Assembly: GCA_016125405.1 (NCBI GenBank)
Contig: WGLW01000022.1
Span: 62,001-126,000, forward strand
Length of the DNA stretch: 64,000 nucleotides
Direction of reading: 5' to 3'
Source of the DNA: Alphaproteobacteria bacterium
GTDB lineage: Bacteria > Pseudomonadota > Alphaproteobacteria > Caulobacterales > Hyphomonadaceae
Below the pieces are notes generated by a model that made no database searches, had not been told where the DNA came from, and was given only the letters and a program-made list of their open reading frames with translations. This document shows positions 52,594 through 60,847 of this stretch, piece after piece. Within the stretch, counting starts at the first letter, position 1. The number at the start of each line of letters is the position of its first letter. The position numbers and the translations under genes are program-made.

Positions 52594-53517
52594 ATGGCCC
52601 GCGCCGCATCCCAGCAGAAGTCCGCACCGGCAGGCGAGACCTATCCGAAGCCGAAGAGCTTTCAGGACATCATCCTGACCCTCTCGAACTACTGGTCCTC
52701 GAAAGGTTGCGCGATCCTGCAGCCCTACGACATGGAAGTCGGCGCCGGCACGCTTCATCCGGCCACGACACTGCGTGCGCTGGGGCCGAAGCCCTGGTAC
52801 GCCGCCTATCCGCAGCCCTCGCGCCGTCCCAAGGACGGGCGCTATGGCGACAACCCCAACCGGCTGCAGCACTATTACCAGTATCAGGTGATCCTGAAGC
52901 CCAACCCGCCGGACATTCAGGACCTCTATCTCGAAAGTCTCTACCGCATCGGCATCGACCCGAAGGTGCACGACATCCGTTTCGTCGAGGACGACTGGGA
53001 AAACCCCACTGTCGGCGCCTGGGGCCTTGGCTGGGAAGTCTGGTGCGACGGCATGGAAGTTTCGCAGTTCACCTACTTCCAGCAGGTCGGCGGCCTCGAC
53101 GTGCGTCCGGTCTCCGGCGAACTCACCTATGGCCTTGAACGGCTGGCGATGTACGTCTTCGGCGTCGACCGCGTCTACGACCTGCCGTTCAACGATCCGC
53201 AGTCGCCCTATCCCTTGAAGTACGGCGACGTGTTCCTTGAGAACGAAAAGCAGCAGTCGGCCTACAACTTCGAATACGCCGACACCGAAATCCTGCAGCG
53301 CTGGTTCTCGGACTGCGAAACAGTCTGCAAGAAACTCCTGTCGCTCGAAAAGCCGCTGCCGCTGCCCGCCTACGAACAGGCGCTGAAAGCCAGCCACATC
53401 TTCAACCTGCTGGACGCCCGCGGCGTCATTTCTCCGACGGAGCGTCAGTCCTTCATCGCCCGCGTGCGCGATCTGGCGAAGGGCAGTGCGGAGGCGTGGG
53501 AGGCCAGCCAGCGATAG
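52594..53517 (+). CDS. glyQ: Glycyl-tRNA synthetase alpha subunit
   Basis: Catalytic alpha subunit of the alpha2-beta2 glycyl-tRNA synthetase, 307 residues. Signatures: [77 protein letters not shown], and [19 protein letters not shown]. Length is normal. The beta subunit gene glyS, usually just downstream, is not in the rest of the window. Confidence 0.98.
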   Translation: MARAASQQKSAPAGETYPKPKSFQDIILTLSNYWSSKGCAILQPYDMEVGAGTLHPATTLRALGPKPWYAAYPQPSRRPKDGRYGDNPNRLQHYYQYQVILKPNPPDIQDLYLESLYRIGIDPKVHDIRFVEDDWENPTVGAWGLGWEVWCDGMEVSQFTYFQQVGGLDVRPVSGELTYGLERLAMYVFGVDRVYDLPFNDPQSPYPLKYGDVFLENEKQQSAYNFEYADTEILQRWFSDCETVCKKLLSLEKPLPLPAYEQALKASHIFNLLDARGVISPTERQSFIARVRDLAKGSAEAWEASQR

Positions 53518-53540
53518 GCGGCGGAAGCGGAGCGCATCTG

Positions 53541-54026
53541 ATGCGGACGGCCAGGCTTGCGTTCAGCCTGTTGCTTCTGGCGCTGGCAGCCTGTTCGCGC
53601 ACTCCCGTGGCGCAGACGCCCGAGCAAAGGTTCCAGCAGGATATGGCCGCGGCGACCGCCGAGGCGCGCGCGCATCTGGGCTATTTCTGGCGTCATGAAA
53701 GCGCGCCGGAGGACTCCGAATACGATTTCCGGCTGAAGGTTTCGCTCCCGCGGCGCGACGGCCAGCCCGGCGACGCGCAGGTCTGGGTTGAAGCGGTCGC
53801 GAAGGAAGGCGGCGCCTATTCCGGCCAGCTCGCCGCAGAAACGGCCGAGCTTCCCGGCGTCGAACGCGGCGAGACGGTGGACTTCACCGAGGCGCAGATC
53901 ATCGACTGGTCGTTCGTCAGCGCTGAAAGGCTCTATGGCCACTACACCACACGCGTCCTGCTTCCGCGCATGCCGCCCGAACGCGCCGATGCAATGCGCT
54001 CCATGCTGGCCGAAAATCCCGACTGA
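53541..54026 (+). CDS. DUF2314 lipoprotein
   Basis: A 161-residue protein from the ATG at 53541: signal MRTARLAFSLLLLALAAC with lipidation cysteine 18. The mature part matches DUF2314: FWRHESAPEDSEYDFRLKVSLP, VWVEAVAKEGGAYSGQLA, GETVDFTEAQIIDWSFVSAERLYGHYTTRVLL. DUF2314 function is unknown. It follows glyQ where glyS would be expected. Confidence 0.82.
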   Translation: MRTARLAFSLLLLALAACSRTPVAQTPEQRFQQDMAAATAEARAHLGYFWRHESAPEDSEYDFRLKVSLPRRDGQPGDAQVWVEAVAKEGGAYSGQLAAETAELPGVERGETVDFTEAQIIDWSFVSAERLYGHYTTRVLLPRMPPERADAMRSMLAENPD

Positions 54027-54119
54027 CAGGGCCCCAGACTGACGGGGCCAAGGTCCGGCGGGCTAGGGCGGATCGCGCGCACATGTTAGGTCTGTCCCCT
54101 GCTGCTTGGGGAGACACAG

Positions 54120-54893
54120 ATGAAACGCCTGCTGGTTGCGTGCGCGATTCTTGCCATGTCCGCCGCTTGTTCGCCGACCCCGGCTGCGCCGGAAGAGCCG
54201 TTCGCGATACCGCTTCCGACCATTACCATCTATCATATTGAGGGCCGGCGTTCGGAACGGATCGTCTGGCTGATGGAGGAGCTGGGGCTGCCCTATACCC
54301 TGGAGTTCAAGCGCGGCGACATCGCCGGCTCCATGGCGGCGATCCGCGCCGTCAATCCCGGCATGCCCGTTGCGCCCACGGTGCTCTATGGCGATCAGGT
54401 GCTGACGGAATCGGGCGCCATCATTGAACTGATCCTCAACCGGCATGCGCCCGGCGAGCTGATGCCGCCGCTGGAAAGCCGCGATTATCCCGCCGCGCTG
54501 ATGTGGATGCATCACGCGGAAGGGTCGCTCGCCAGCCGCGCCATCGCCGATTACCGCGTCTGGATGATCCAGCCGCCCAAGGCGCGCTCCCCGCTGGTGG
54601 ACACCGAAGCCGAGGTGCAGTTCGCGGAGGATTTTCTCGGCAAGCATCCATGGTTCGGCGGCGCGGAATTCTCGGCGGCCGACATCATGATGGTGTTTCC
54701 GCTCAACTTCGCCATGGAGCTCAACATTGTCGACAAGGCGCAGTTCCCGAACATCGCCGAATGGAAGAAGCGGATCGAGGCGCGGCCCGCCTATCAGGCC
54801 ATGCTCGCCGCGGCCCGGCCCGACGGCATGATCGGATCGCTGCCGCCGCTTCCCCAGCATGCGCCATCCGGACAACGTGCGGATCCAACTTGA
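54120..54893 (+). CDS. Glutathione S-transferase with a lipoprotein signal
   Basis: A 257-residue protein. The N-terminus MKRLLVACAILAMSAAC is a lipoprotein signal with cysteine 17. A GST follows: the thioredoxin-like N-domain ITIYHIEGRRSERIVWLMEELGLPYTLEFKRGDIAGS (about 35-70), PTVLYGDQVLTESGAIIELI with the Glu-Ser glutathione motif, and an all-helical C-domain with FSAADIMMVFPLNFAMEL. A lipid-anchored, periplasmic GST is unusual because glutathione is mainly cytosolic. GGGGAGA precedes the ATG. Confidence 0.85.
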   Translation: MKRLLVACAILAMSAACSPTPAAPEEPFAIPLPTITIYHIEGRRSERIVWLMEELGLPYTLEFKRGDIAGSMAAIRAVNPGMPVAPTVLYGDQVLTESGAIIELILNRHAPGELMPPLESRDYPAALMWMHHAEGSLASRAIADYRVWMIQPPKARSPLVDTEAEVQFAEDFLGKHPWFGGAEFSAADIMMVFPLNFAMELNIVDKAQFPNIAEWKKRIEARPAYQAMLAAARPDGMIGSLPPLPQHAPSGQRADPT

Positions 54894-54905
54894 GATTTTT
54901 CTGAT

Positions 54906-55283
54906 ATGTCCGAACCCATTCCCCGCATCGTCATTGCCGCCTACAGGCCGAAACCGGGCAAGGCCGCTCTGCTGCTGGCCGAAGTGCGCGACCATCACGC
55001 GCTGTTGCGGTCAGAGGGTCTCGCCACGGATCGCGCGCCGGTCATCATGCATGGCCGGGACGGAACGATTGTCGAGGTGTTCGAATGGGCCTCGCCAGCG
55101 GCGATCGAGGAGGCGCACGCCAATCCCCGCGTGAAGGCCATGTGGGACCGCTTCTTCGCGGTCTCCGAGGCTGTGCCGATCGCGCAGGTCGCCGAGGCCG
55201 CTTCGATGTTTGCGGAGTTCACGCCTGTCGAGTTTGACCACACGCGCCAGCCCGATGTCGCGCCGTCGCAGCGCGCCGAGTAG
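54906..55283 (+). CDS. Dimeric alpha-beta barrel (antibiotic monooxygenase-like) protein
   Basis: A 125-residue small protein: IPRIVIAAYRPKPGKAALLLAEVRDHHALLRSEGLATDRAPVIMHGRDGTIVEVFEWASPAAIEEAHANPRVKAMWDRF. The pattern fits the ABM/EthD ferredoxin-like fold, but no catalytic residues are evident. It begins 12 bp after the lipoprotein GST stop and is probably cotranscribed. The function is unknown. Confidence 0.65.
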   Translation: MSEPIPRIVIAAYRPKPGKAALLLAEVRDHHALLRSEGLATDRAPVIMHGRDGTIVEVFEWASPAAIEEAHANPRVKAMWDRFFAVSEAVPIAQVAEAASMFAEFTPVEFDHTRQPDVAPSQRAE

Positions 55284-55295
55284 GCTGGGGCCGAG

Positions 55296-56369
55296 TCAGG
55301 GCGTCCTTGCCGTCGGGCGATTGCCGATCGCACGGTGGTAGAGGTCGCGCACAAGGTTGCGCGATGGAATCTCGAAGAATCGATAACTCAGCAGGCTGGC
55401 GAGCATGGTTCCGGCAACCGCAACAATCAGGAAGAGCGCCGCTTCAGCATAGGTTGCGCCAAGCAGCAGTCCCAGCCCCGGGCCAGTAACGGCGAATACC
55501 AGCGGATGCAGCAGGTAGGCGGAATAACTGGCGTCGCCGAGCGCCTTCAGCGTGGGAATCTTCGCTGGCGGCAGCGAGAGATCCAGCGTTACGACGCCCA
55601 GCACGACCAGCGCGGCCGGAATCCCCCAGAGAAGCGGGCGGGTCCAGTTCGAAACCGGAAATCCCGTATCCGCGGATTCCGGCAGGAGGACCGTTGCAAG
55701 CAAGGCCGTTGCGCCGACCAGAATGAGCGTCCAGGCCGGCAGACGCTTGAGCATGGGTCCGACAACCGGCGAGCGCATGCCGGTGGCGATCAGGCAACCA
55801 TAGATGAAATCGTAGAGGATTGGCTGCGCGTAGAAAGTGAGCGGCGAGTTTTGCGGTGCAAGCAGACCGACAACAAATACCGCCGTCATGAGCGCCGATA
55901 GAACAAGCAGACGAAACCGGGCCGCCGCCAGCATCGAGATTGCGAACAGCAGGTAGAACAGCATCTCCCAGTTCAGCGTCCAGCCAAGAAAAAGGATTGG
56001 TTTCAGCTCTCCGAGGGCGTCCCGGTGAGGAACAAAGGCGAGGCTGGCGAGAATGCTGTGCAGATCGAATGACACGCCGGGCAGCAGCCAGGGCCTGATT
56101 GCGGCGAGCGTGAGCGCGGCAAAGGTCGCGGCCCAGTATAGCGGCACGATTCGGGCGATGCGGTTGACGATGAACGTCGGCGGCGTTTCGCGCGAGCCGG
56201 CGACATAGACCATGATGAAACCGCTTATGACGAAGAACAGTCCGACTCCGGCGGCCCCGACGGTCATACGCGGAATGCCAAGCTCTTCCGCGTGTAGCCC
56301 CTCGAAGCAGTGGAACAGCACAACCATGTAGGCTGCGACAGCTCTCAGCGCCTGCAGTCGGTTCAGCAT
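55296..56369 (-). CDS. Acyltransferase family 3 membrane protein
   Basis: A 357-residue polytopic acyltransferase. The start is RLQALRAVAAYMVVLFHCFEG, with the conserved arginine/histidine of Acyl_transf_3 (RALA..VV..H). VGLFFVISGFIMVYVAGSRETPPTFIVNRIARIVPLYW follows, then about nine further hydrophobic segments. These enzymes O-acetylate or acylate surface glycans. The ATG at 56369 (AGGA 6 nt upstream) is preferred to the TTG at 56375 used by the track. An inverted repeat covers the Shine-Dalgarno. Confidence 0.9.
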   Translation of the reverse strand: MLNRLQALRAVAAYMVVLFHCFEGLHAEELGIPRMTVGAAGVGLFFVISGFIMVYVAGSRETPPTFIVNRIARIVPLYWAATFAALTLAAIRPWLLPGVSFDLHSILASLAFVPHRDALGELKPILFLGWTLNWEMLFYLLFAISMLAAARFRLLVLSALMTAVFVVGLLAPQNSPLTFYAQPILYDFIYGCLIATGMRSPVVGPMLKRLPAWTLILVGATALLATVLLPESADTGFPVSNWTRPLLWGIPAALVVLGVVTLDLSLPPAKIPTLKALGDASYSAYLLHPLVFAVTGPGLGLLLGATYAEAALFLIVAVAGTMLASLLSYRFFEIPSRNLVRDLYHRAIGNRPTARTP

Positions 56370-56429
56370 CTGCAATCCTCGGCCCAGCGCCGTCTCGCCG
56401 CCCCGCGACAGCCCTGCGAAGGATTGCAG
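56370..56429 (-). promoter_or_regulatory. Inverted repeat masking the acyltransferase Shine-Dalgarno
   Basis: On the minus strand CTGCAATCCT (56429-56420), 40 nt, then AGGATTGCAG (56379-56370) directly followed by the ATG. The arms are perfectly complementary over 10 bp, and the 3' arm contains the AGGA ribosome-binding site. In the mRNA the stem would hide the ribosome-binding site. This fits translational control but is not proven. Confidence 0.5.
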
Positions 56430-56486
56430 TAAATGTGCCTTCAGGCCGGATTAACCGTAACTGGGCCGGAAGATTCTAGGCCCCGC

Positions 56487-56999
56487 TCAGCCCGCCGGCC
56501 GCAGGAAGTCGCGCTTGCCCAGCACGACGCCGTTATGGCGCAGGATGTCGTAGGCGGTCGCCGAATGGAAATAGAGGTTGGGCAGGATCATGCCGAGCAG
56601 GAACTGCCCGCAGGTGACGCTCATCTCCTGGCCCGGTCCGATCGGCACGGATATGGTTGTGTCGGTGCGCTTGTCGATCGCGGCTGAGTCCTGCGCCTGA
56701 CAGAAGGCGTTGGCCTTGGTGATGCGGTCCTGCAATTGCGCGAACGTGGTTTCGGTGTCCGGAAAGCTCGGCAGGTCTGCGCCCGCGAGCCGGGCCGATC
56801 CGCGGGTCACCTGATCGCAGGCGATCTGCACCTGCCGCGTCAGCGGAAACATGTCGGGATAGAGCCGGAAGCCGAGGAACACGTCCTCGGGAATCTTCAG
56901 GCTGGCCGCGTGGTCGGCGCCCTTCTTCAGAACACTCGAGAGAGCGCCAAGCGTCTGTGCGCTGGTGGATTTCAGAACGGTCGAGGTGGTGATGGGCAT
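56487..56999 (-). CDS. DUF1993 family protein
   Basis: A 170-residue protein from the ATG at 56999 (MPITTSTVLKSTSAQTLGALSSVLKKGADHA). DUF1993 signatures: LGFRLYPDMFPLTRQVQIACDQVTRGSARLAG, ETTFAQLQDRITKA and the closing GQFLLGMILPNLYFHSATAYDILRHNGVVLGKRDFL. A four-helix, DinB-like fold is expected; function unknown. The longer track start lies in noncoding sequence. Confidence 0.88.
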   Translation of the reverse strand: MPITTSTVLKSTSAQTLGALSSVLKKGADHAASLKIPEDVFLGFRLYPDMFPLTRQVQIACDQVTRGSARLAGADLPSFPDTETTFAQLQDRITKANAFCQAQDSAAIDKRTDTTISVPIGPGQEMSVTCGQFLLGMILPNLYFHSATAYDILRHNGVVLGKRDFLRPAG

Positions 57000-57111
57000 G
57001 GTGGAATCCCCGCATGCAACGGCAACAATGCGCTGGGTGATAGCGCGTCGAAACGGCCTCCGCACCAAGGATATTTTTGGCCGTGGGTGGTTGTATGCGC
57101 GTCCAGCGCCC

Positions 57112-58065
57112 CTATTTGGGGACGCCCGCGGCGCGGACCGGAACGCTGATGTTGCAGAGCCCGATGCGGCCCACGGGATGGTGGTAGAACGCGTCCTTCC
57201 GCCAGCGCCGCGAATTCACCAGCGTCGCGAAGCTGTCGCTGTCTGTCCGCATCACTTCCAGATTGGTGCGCTGCGCTTCCGGCACGTCGGCTGCGACCTT
57301 GATGTCGGCGAAATGCACATACTCCTGCGGCGTCTTGTAGAAGCCGATCTCGCCCGTGCCCCGGGGCAGGGACGACAGAAGCTCCATGCCCTGCACGACG
57401 CGCCCCAGCACGGTGATGTTGCGGTCCAGCATGCGCGGGCTCTGGCCGATGATGGCGTAAAGTTCCGTGCCGCCGCCTGAATCATCGTCGTTGTCGCGGC
57501 CAACTCCCACTGTGCCGTAGCAATGCGTCAGCCACATCGAGGTCGCGTCGCGCGCGGCGGCGAAGCCGTTCGAGAAACCAACCTCCGGCGCATAGGTGTC
57601 CGGGTCCGGCAACACGGTGAACGGAACATCCGGATCGCGCGGGCGCGTGAACTCGCCTTTCAGCGTGGCCTTGCCGACCTTCGGCGGACGCGGCGGATCG
57701 ATGCCCTGCGACCACTGGGCGACGTAGTTGTCCTGCACGCGCGTCACAGCGCCGTTGACGAAATACCCCTCGCGCGACAGCACCTTCACATTGGCCACGT
57801 GGTTGGGCGCGAACTGCGGCGCCATTTCGATCACCACACGTCCCACCGGAAAGTCCATGTAGAGCGTGGTTTCGGGGTCAAGCGCGCGCCATTCCTCAGG
57901 CTTCGACGCCGCGACGATATCGGCGACGGACGGCGTCAGCCCTTCAGGCGGTCCGGGGATCGCGGGTGCAGACGGCGCAGCGGCTGCGGTCTCGGGCGTG
58001 GGAGCAGGCCTGGAGCAGGCGGCGGCAAGAAGCGGCAGGGCCAGAAGGCCACAAACGACGCGCAT
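57112..58065 (-). CDS. Cyclophilin-type peptidyl-prolyl isomerase lipoprotein
   Basis: A 317-residue predicted lipoprotein ([17 protein letters not shown], cysteine 17), then a Pro/Ala linker and a cyclophilin domain. [29 protein letters not shown] replaces the usual N-terminal strand, [15 protein letters not shown] corresponds to the active-site loop, and [20 protein letters not shown] to the G-x-V-x-x-G-M end motif. A C-terminal extension of about 70 residues is atypical. Periplasmic folding help is the likely role. The canonical FxxxxP-F active site is altered. Confidence 0.85.
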   Translation of the reverse strand: MRVVCGLLALPLLAAACSRPAPTPETAAAAPSAPAIPGPPEGLTPSVADIVAASKPEEWRALDPETTLYMDFPVGRVVIEMAPQFAPNHVANVKVLSREGYFVNGAVTRVQDNYVAQWSQGIDPPRPPKVGKATLKGEFTRPRDPDVPFTVLPDPDTYAPEVGFSNGFAAARDATSMWLTHCYGTVGVGRDNDDDSGGGTELYAIIGQSPRMLDRNITVLGRVVQGMELLSSLPRGTGEIGFYKTPQEYVHFADIKVAADVPEAQRTNLEVMRTDSDSFATLVNSRRWRKDAFYHHPVGRIGLCNISVPVRAAGVPK

Positions 58066-58132
58066 GGATCATGCTCCCCTCGAACGTCGCCATGATGTCC
58101 GATGTCGCCGCGCGCGGCAAACCGCACGCGAT

Positions 58133-58162
58133 GAGACGCCGTCCCTTGCCGGACGGCGTCTC
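58133..58162. repeat. 12-bp perfect-stem hairpin
   Basis: GAGACGCCGTCC and GGACGGCGTCTC are perfect complements separated by CTTGCC. It lies in the 154-bp gap between the glycine-zipper gene and the cyclophilin gene, both on the minus strand. No T tract flanks it on either strand, so it may be a factor-dependent terminator, an mRNA-stability element or a REP-like repeat. No second copy was noticed in the window. Confidence 0.6.
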
Positions 58163-58219
58163 GCCGATGCGCCGCAAGCGTGACCGGGGAGGAAGCGGTT
58201 ACGGCGCTCCGGAGCGTCT

Positions 58220-58567
58220 TCAGCCGCGATACTCGCCGTTCTGCCAGTAGGTGCGGCCGTTCGCGTGGTCCACGTAGTAGTACCGGTCCGCGCGGTTGTC
58301 GTAATGGAGGTCGGACCGGCTCGCGACCTGCTTGCCGCCGACGAAACAGCCGCCCTGTTCGCGGCATCCGGTGTAGGCGCCGATGCCGGCCCCGATGGCG
58401 CCGCCGATCAGCGCGCCCTGTACGTCGTTTTTCGCGACGGCCGCGCCAGCCGCCGCGCCGATAGCGCCGCCGATCGCTGCGTTGCGTTCAACTGGCGACG
58501 GGTTGGATGCGCACGCCGCCAGCGACAGGCTGGCGACAGCTGCGCAAAGGGGAATGCGGGGATTCAT
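58220..58567 (-). CDS. Glycine-zipper lipoprotein
   Basis: A 115-residue predicted outer-membrane lipoprotein (signal ending SLSLAAC, cysteine 19). A glycine zipper, AAIGGAIGAAAGAAVAKNDVQGALIGGAIGAGIGAYTGCREQGGC, follows, then a tail with aromatic residues (DNRADRYYYVDHANGRTYWQNGEYRG). Glycine-zipper lipoproteins of the 2TM type associate with envelope integrity or porin-like oligomers; exact role unknown. Confidence 0.82.
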   Translation of the reverse strand: MNPRIPLCAAVASLSLAACASNPSPVERNAAIGGAIGAAAGAAVAKNDVQGALIGGAIGAGIGAYTGCREQGGCFVGGKQVASRSDLHYDNRADRYYYVDHANGRTYWQNGEYRG

Positions 58568-58714
58568 GAAAGGTCCTCGTGTTGCTGAATGATTTCAGTT
58601 CACCAACGATGCGCGTCAAAGGCGGTTCCGTTACGCGCCGTTTAAGGGCAGGCGGTTGACTCTCAGTTGCGAAACGTTCTCAACTGGGCAATCCCGACCG
58701 AATGGAGACCCGGA

Positions 58715-59725
58715 ATGCCCAGAGCAGCGATACAGACATTTCTGGCATGCGCTGCGCTTCTGGCTGTCTCGTCCTGCGCCACGCCGACTGCGGCAGTCGA
58801 TCAGGTTGGCTCTCCGACGCCGAACCTCCAGGCGCAATACGAGAGCGACCGGCGCGCCATCCTGTCGATGGCGGGCACGTTCGACGTGACCTTCGATTTC
58901 AGGGAAACCGTCGCGGTGGCGCCGGGCTACAAGCTCGCCCCCGAGAAGAAGACCGGCGGCGATGAAGTCGTCAGCGTCATCGCGGACACCGGCCGCTTCA
59001 TCAGCCTTCAGCACATCCTCGTTGTTGGCCCGGCCGACGACCCATCGGTGGTGAAGCACTGGCGGCAGGACTGGGTTTACGAGCCGGCGAAGGCGTTGCG
59101 CTTCAAGGGACGCCATACCTTCGCAATGGAGGCTGTGCCCGGGGAAGCGCGCAAGGGCGCCTGGTCGCAGACAGTCTATCAGGTCGACGACAGTCCACGC
59201 TATGGCGGCGTCGGCCGTTGGGTGCACGACAATGGCGTCTCCACCTGGACCTCGGATCTGTCCTGGCGTCCGCTGCCGCGGCGCGATGACGTCACGCGCC
59301 AGGACTATGATGTGGTGCAGGCGGTCAACCGCCACACCATCACGCCGTGGGGCTGGAGCCACGAGCAGGACAACTCCAAGCTGAGACTGACAGACGTCGG
59401 GCCTCAGGAGATTGTCCGCGAGGTGGGCGTCAACTCCTATCGCCGCTCCGCCACCGTCAACCGCAAGCCGGCGGATGACTACTGGGCGAAGACTGCCGCA
59501 CTCTGGTCAGACGTTCGCAAGGAATGGGCAAGGCTCGAAGCTGATGGCCGGCCGTTCACGGTCACCGACGATCCGCTGGGCACGGAGCTCTATTCACCCG
59601 TGCTCGATGTCGCCGACAATCTCGCGGATGGCGCCATCAGCGAGGAGGAGGCGCGAGATAAAATCGTCGCCATGATCCGCCAGCAGACCAGCGGCCCGGC
59701 GTCGGCTGCGATCGCCGCGAAATAG
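58715..59725 (+). CDS. DUF6607 lipoprotein
   Basis: A 336-residue protein from the ATG at 58715 with a lipoprotein signal (FLACAALLAVSSC, cysteine 21). DUF6607 signatures: RRAILSMAGTFDVTFDFRETVAVAPGYKLAPEK, LQHILVVG, VKHWRQDWVYEP, WSQTVYQVDDSPRYGGVGRWVHDNGVSTWTSDLSWRPLPRRDD and NRHTITPWGWSHEQDNSKL. Function unknown. An inverted repeat CAGTTG-N11-CAACTG lies at 58664-58686 upstream. The stop abuts the convergent PNPOx gene. Confidence 0.85.
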   Translation: MPRAAIQTFLACAALLAVSSCATPTAAVDQVGSPTPNLQAQYESDRRAILSMAGTFDVTFDFRETVAVAPGYKLAPEKKTGGDEVVSVIADTGRFISLQHILVVGPADDPSVVKHWRQDWVYEPAKALRFKGRHTFAMEAVPGEARKGAWSQTVYQVDDSPRYGGVGRWVHDNGVSTWTSDLSWRPLPRRDDVTRQDYDVVQAVNRHTITPWGWSHEQDNSKLRLTDVGPQEIVREVGVNSYRRSATVNRKPADDYWAKTAALWSDVRKEWARLEADGRPFTVTDDPLGTELYSPVLDVADNLADGAISEEEARDKIVAMIRQQTSGPASAAIAAK

Positions 59726-60142
59726 CTAGAACACCATCTCTACATTGCGGTCCGGCTGCGTGTAGCTGGTGAAGCGCAGCCATGACGGCCGGATGCGGAC
59801 ATAGGTGATGCCCGTCCATTTGAGACGTTCCGGTCCATCCGGAAACGCCTCGAAATAGACGCTGCGCACCCGCTCGAGATCCTCGCCTGTGGGTTCATCC
59901 GCGACGCCTTCATATTGCAACGTGCCGTCGTCGTCCCAGCCGATCACCGCCGAAACATTCGGGTCGCGGCGGATGTTGGCGATCTTGCGGGTGGTATCCA
60001 GCGTGTCGAACACCAGCTCCAGCGCCAGCGTGGCGGCGAAGCCTACGACAGCGGATTCCGGCGCGCCCGAGGATGCGTTGGTCGCGATCACGCCATGCCG
60101 GTTCTCCGTCAGGAAGGCATGTATGTCGGCGCGTGAGGTCAT
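59726..60142 (-). CDS. Pyridoxamine 5'-phosphate oxidase-like flavin-binding protein
   Basis: A 138-residue split-barrel protein: IHAFLTENRHGVIATNASSGAPESAVVGFAATLALELVFDTLDTTRKIANIRRDPNVSAVIGWDDDGTLQYEGVA. The pattern is of the PNPOx-like FMN/F420/heme-binding fold. It lacks the residues that would identify true PdxH, so a general oxidoreductase call is safer. Convergent with the DUF6607 gene with no spacer. Confidence 0.85.
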   Translation of the reverse strand: MTSRADIHAFLTENRHGVIATNASSGAPESAVVGFAATLALELVFDTLDTTRKIANIRRDPNVSAVIGWDDDGTLQYEGVADEPTGEDLERVRSVYFEAFPDGPERLKWTGITYVRIRPSWLRFTSYTQPDRNVEMVF

Positions 60143-60288
60143 GACCGGAATCTAGACCGCCAGTCCCGTGTTTCCAACACTGCGGCCTCCGCATGCCGGG
60201 TTCAAAACTTGACTCCGTCATGCGGCGTGCCGTTGAACGAAAAGCGGGGCGCCTCTGCGCCTGGCGTCAATGGAGACAGGACGAGCGG

Positions 60289-60825
60289 ATGGTTCCGGGC
60301 CGATCATGCGATGGCTGCGTCGTCTGCTGTGTCGTCCCGCCGGTGAAGTCGCCCGAGTTCTCCAAGACCTCGGGCGTCGCCTGCCAGCATTGCGATACGG
60401 CGGCCGGTTGCGCCATCTACGCCACGCGGCCGAACGTCTGCCGCGAGTTCCTGTGCGGCTGGCGCTCGCTGCCATTCCTGGACGACCGCTGGAAGCCGGA
60501 GGCGTGCGGACTGCTTGTCCTGCCCGACAAAAACGACATCCCACTGGACTTCGAACGCCGTGTCGGTTTGGCGATCATCGCCTTCCGCGCGCGCGGCGAC
60601 CTCCAGCATAGGTTCGTCGTCGAGATGCTCGCCGGCCTCGTCGCGGGCAAGGCGCCGGTTTTCCTCTCCGTGCCGGGTCCGCCGGGGTTCGACTTCGCCA
60701 AGACGCTGCTCAATCCATTGCTGGATCAGGCGGTTGAAGCGCGAGACGGCCAGCGGATCGAGGCCGTCCTCACATCAACCTACGACCGTCTGGCCGGGGG
60801 AAGCTTCAGGCCACTGCCGGCCTGA
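60289..60825 (+). CDS. YkgJ-type cysteine-cluster protein
   Basis: A 178-residue protein from the ATG at 60289 (GGAGACAGGA upstream). CDGCVVCCVVPPVKSPEF, ACQHCDTAAGCAIYATRPNVCREFLCGW form an eight-cysteine cluster of the YkgJ/zinc- or iron-chelating family. The rest has no recognisable domain. The function is unknown; metal binding is inferred. It converges on phoH with 22 bp between stops. Confidence 0.8.
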   Translation: MVPGRSCDGCVVCCVVPPVKSPEFSKTSGVACQHCDTAAGCAIYATRPNVCREFLCGWRSLPFLDDRWKPEACGLLVLPDKNDIPLDFERRVGLAIIAFRARGDLQHRFVVEMLAGLVAGKAPVFLSVPGPPGFDFAKTLLNPLLDQAVEARDGQRIEAVLTSTYDRLAGGSFRPLPA

Positions 60826-60847
60826 AGCCCGCCGTGGCCATTTGGCC

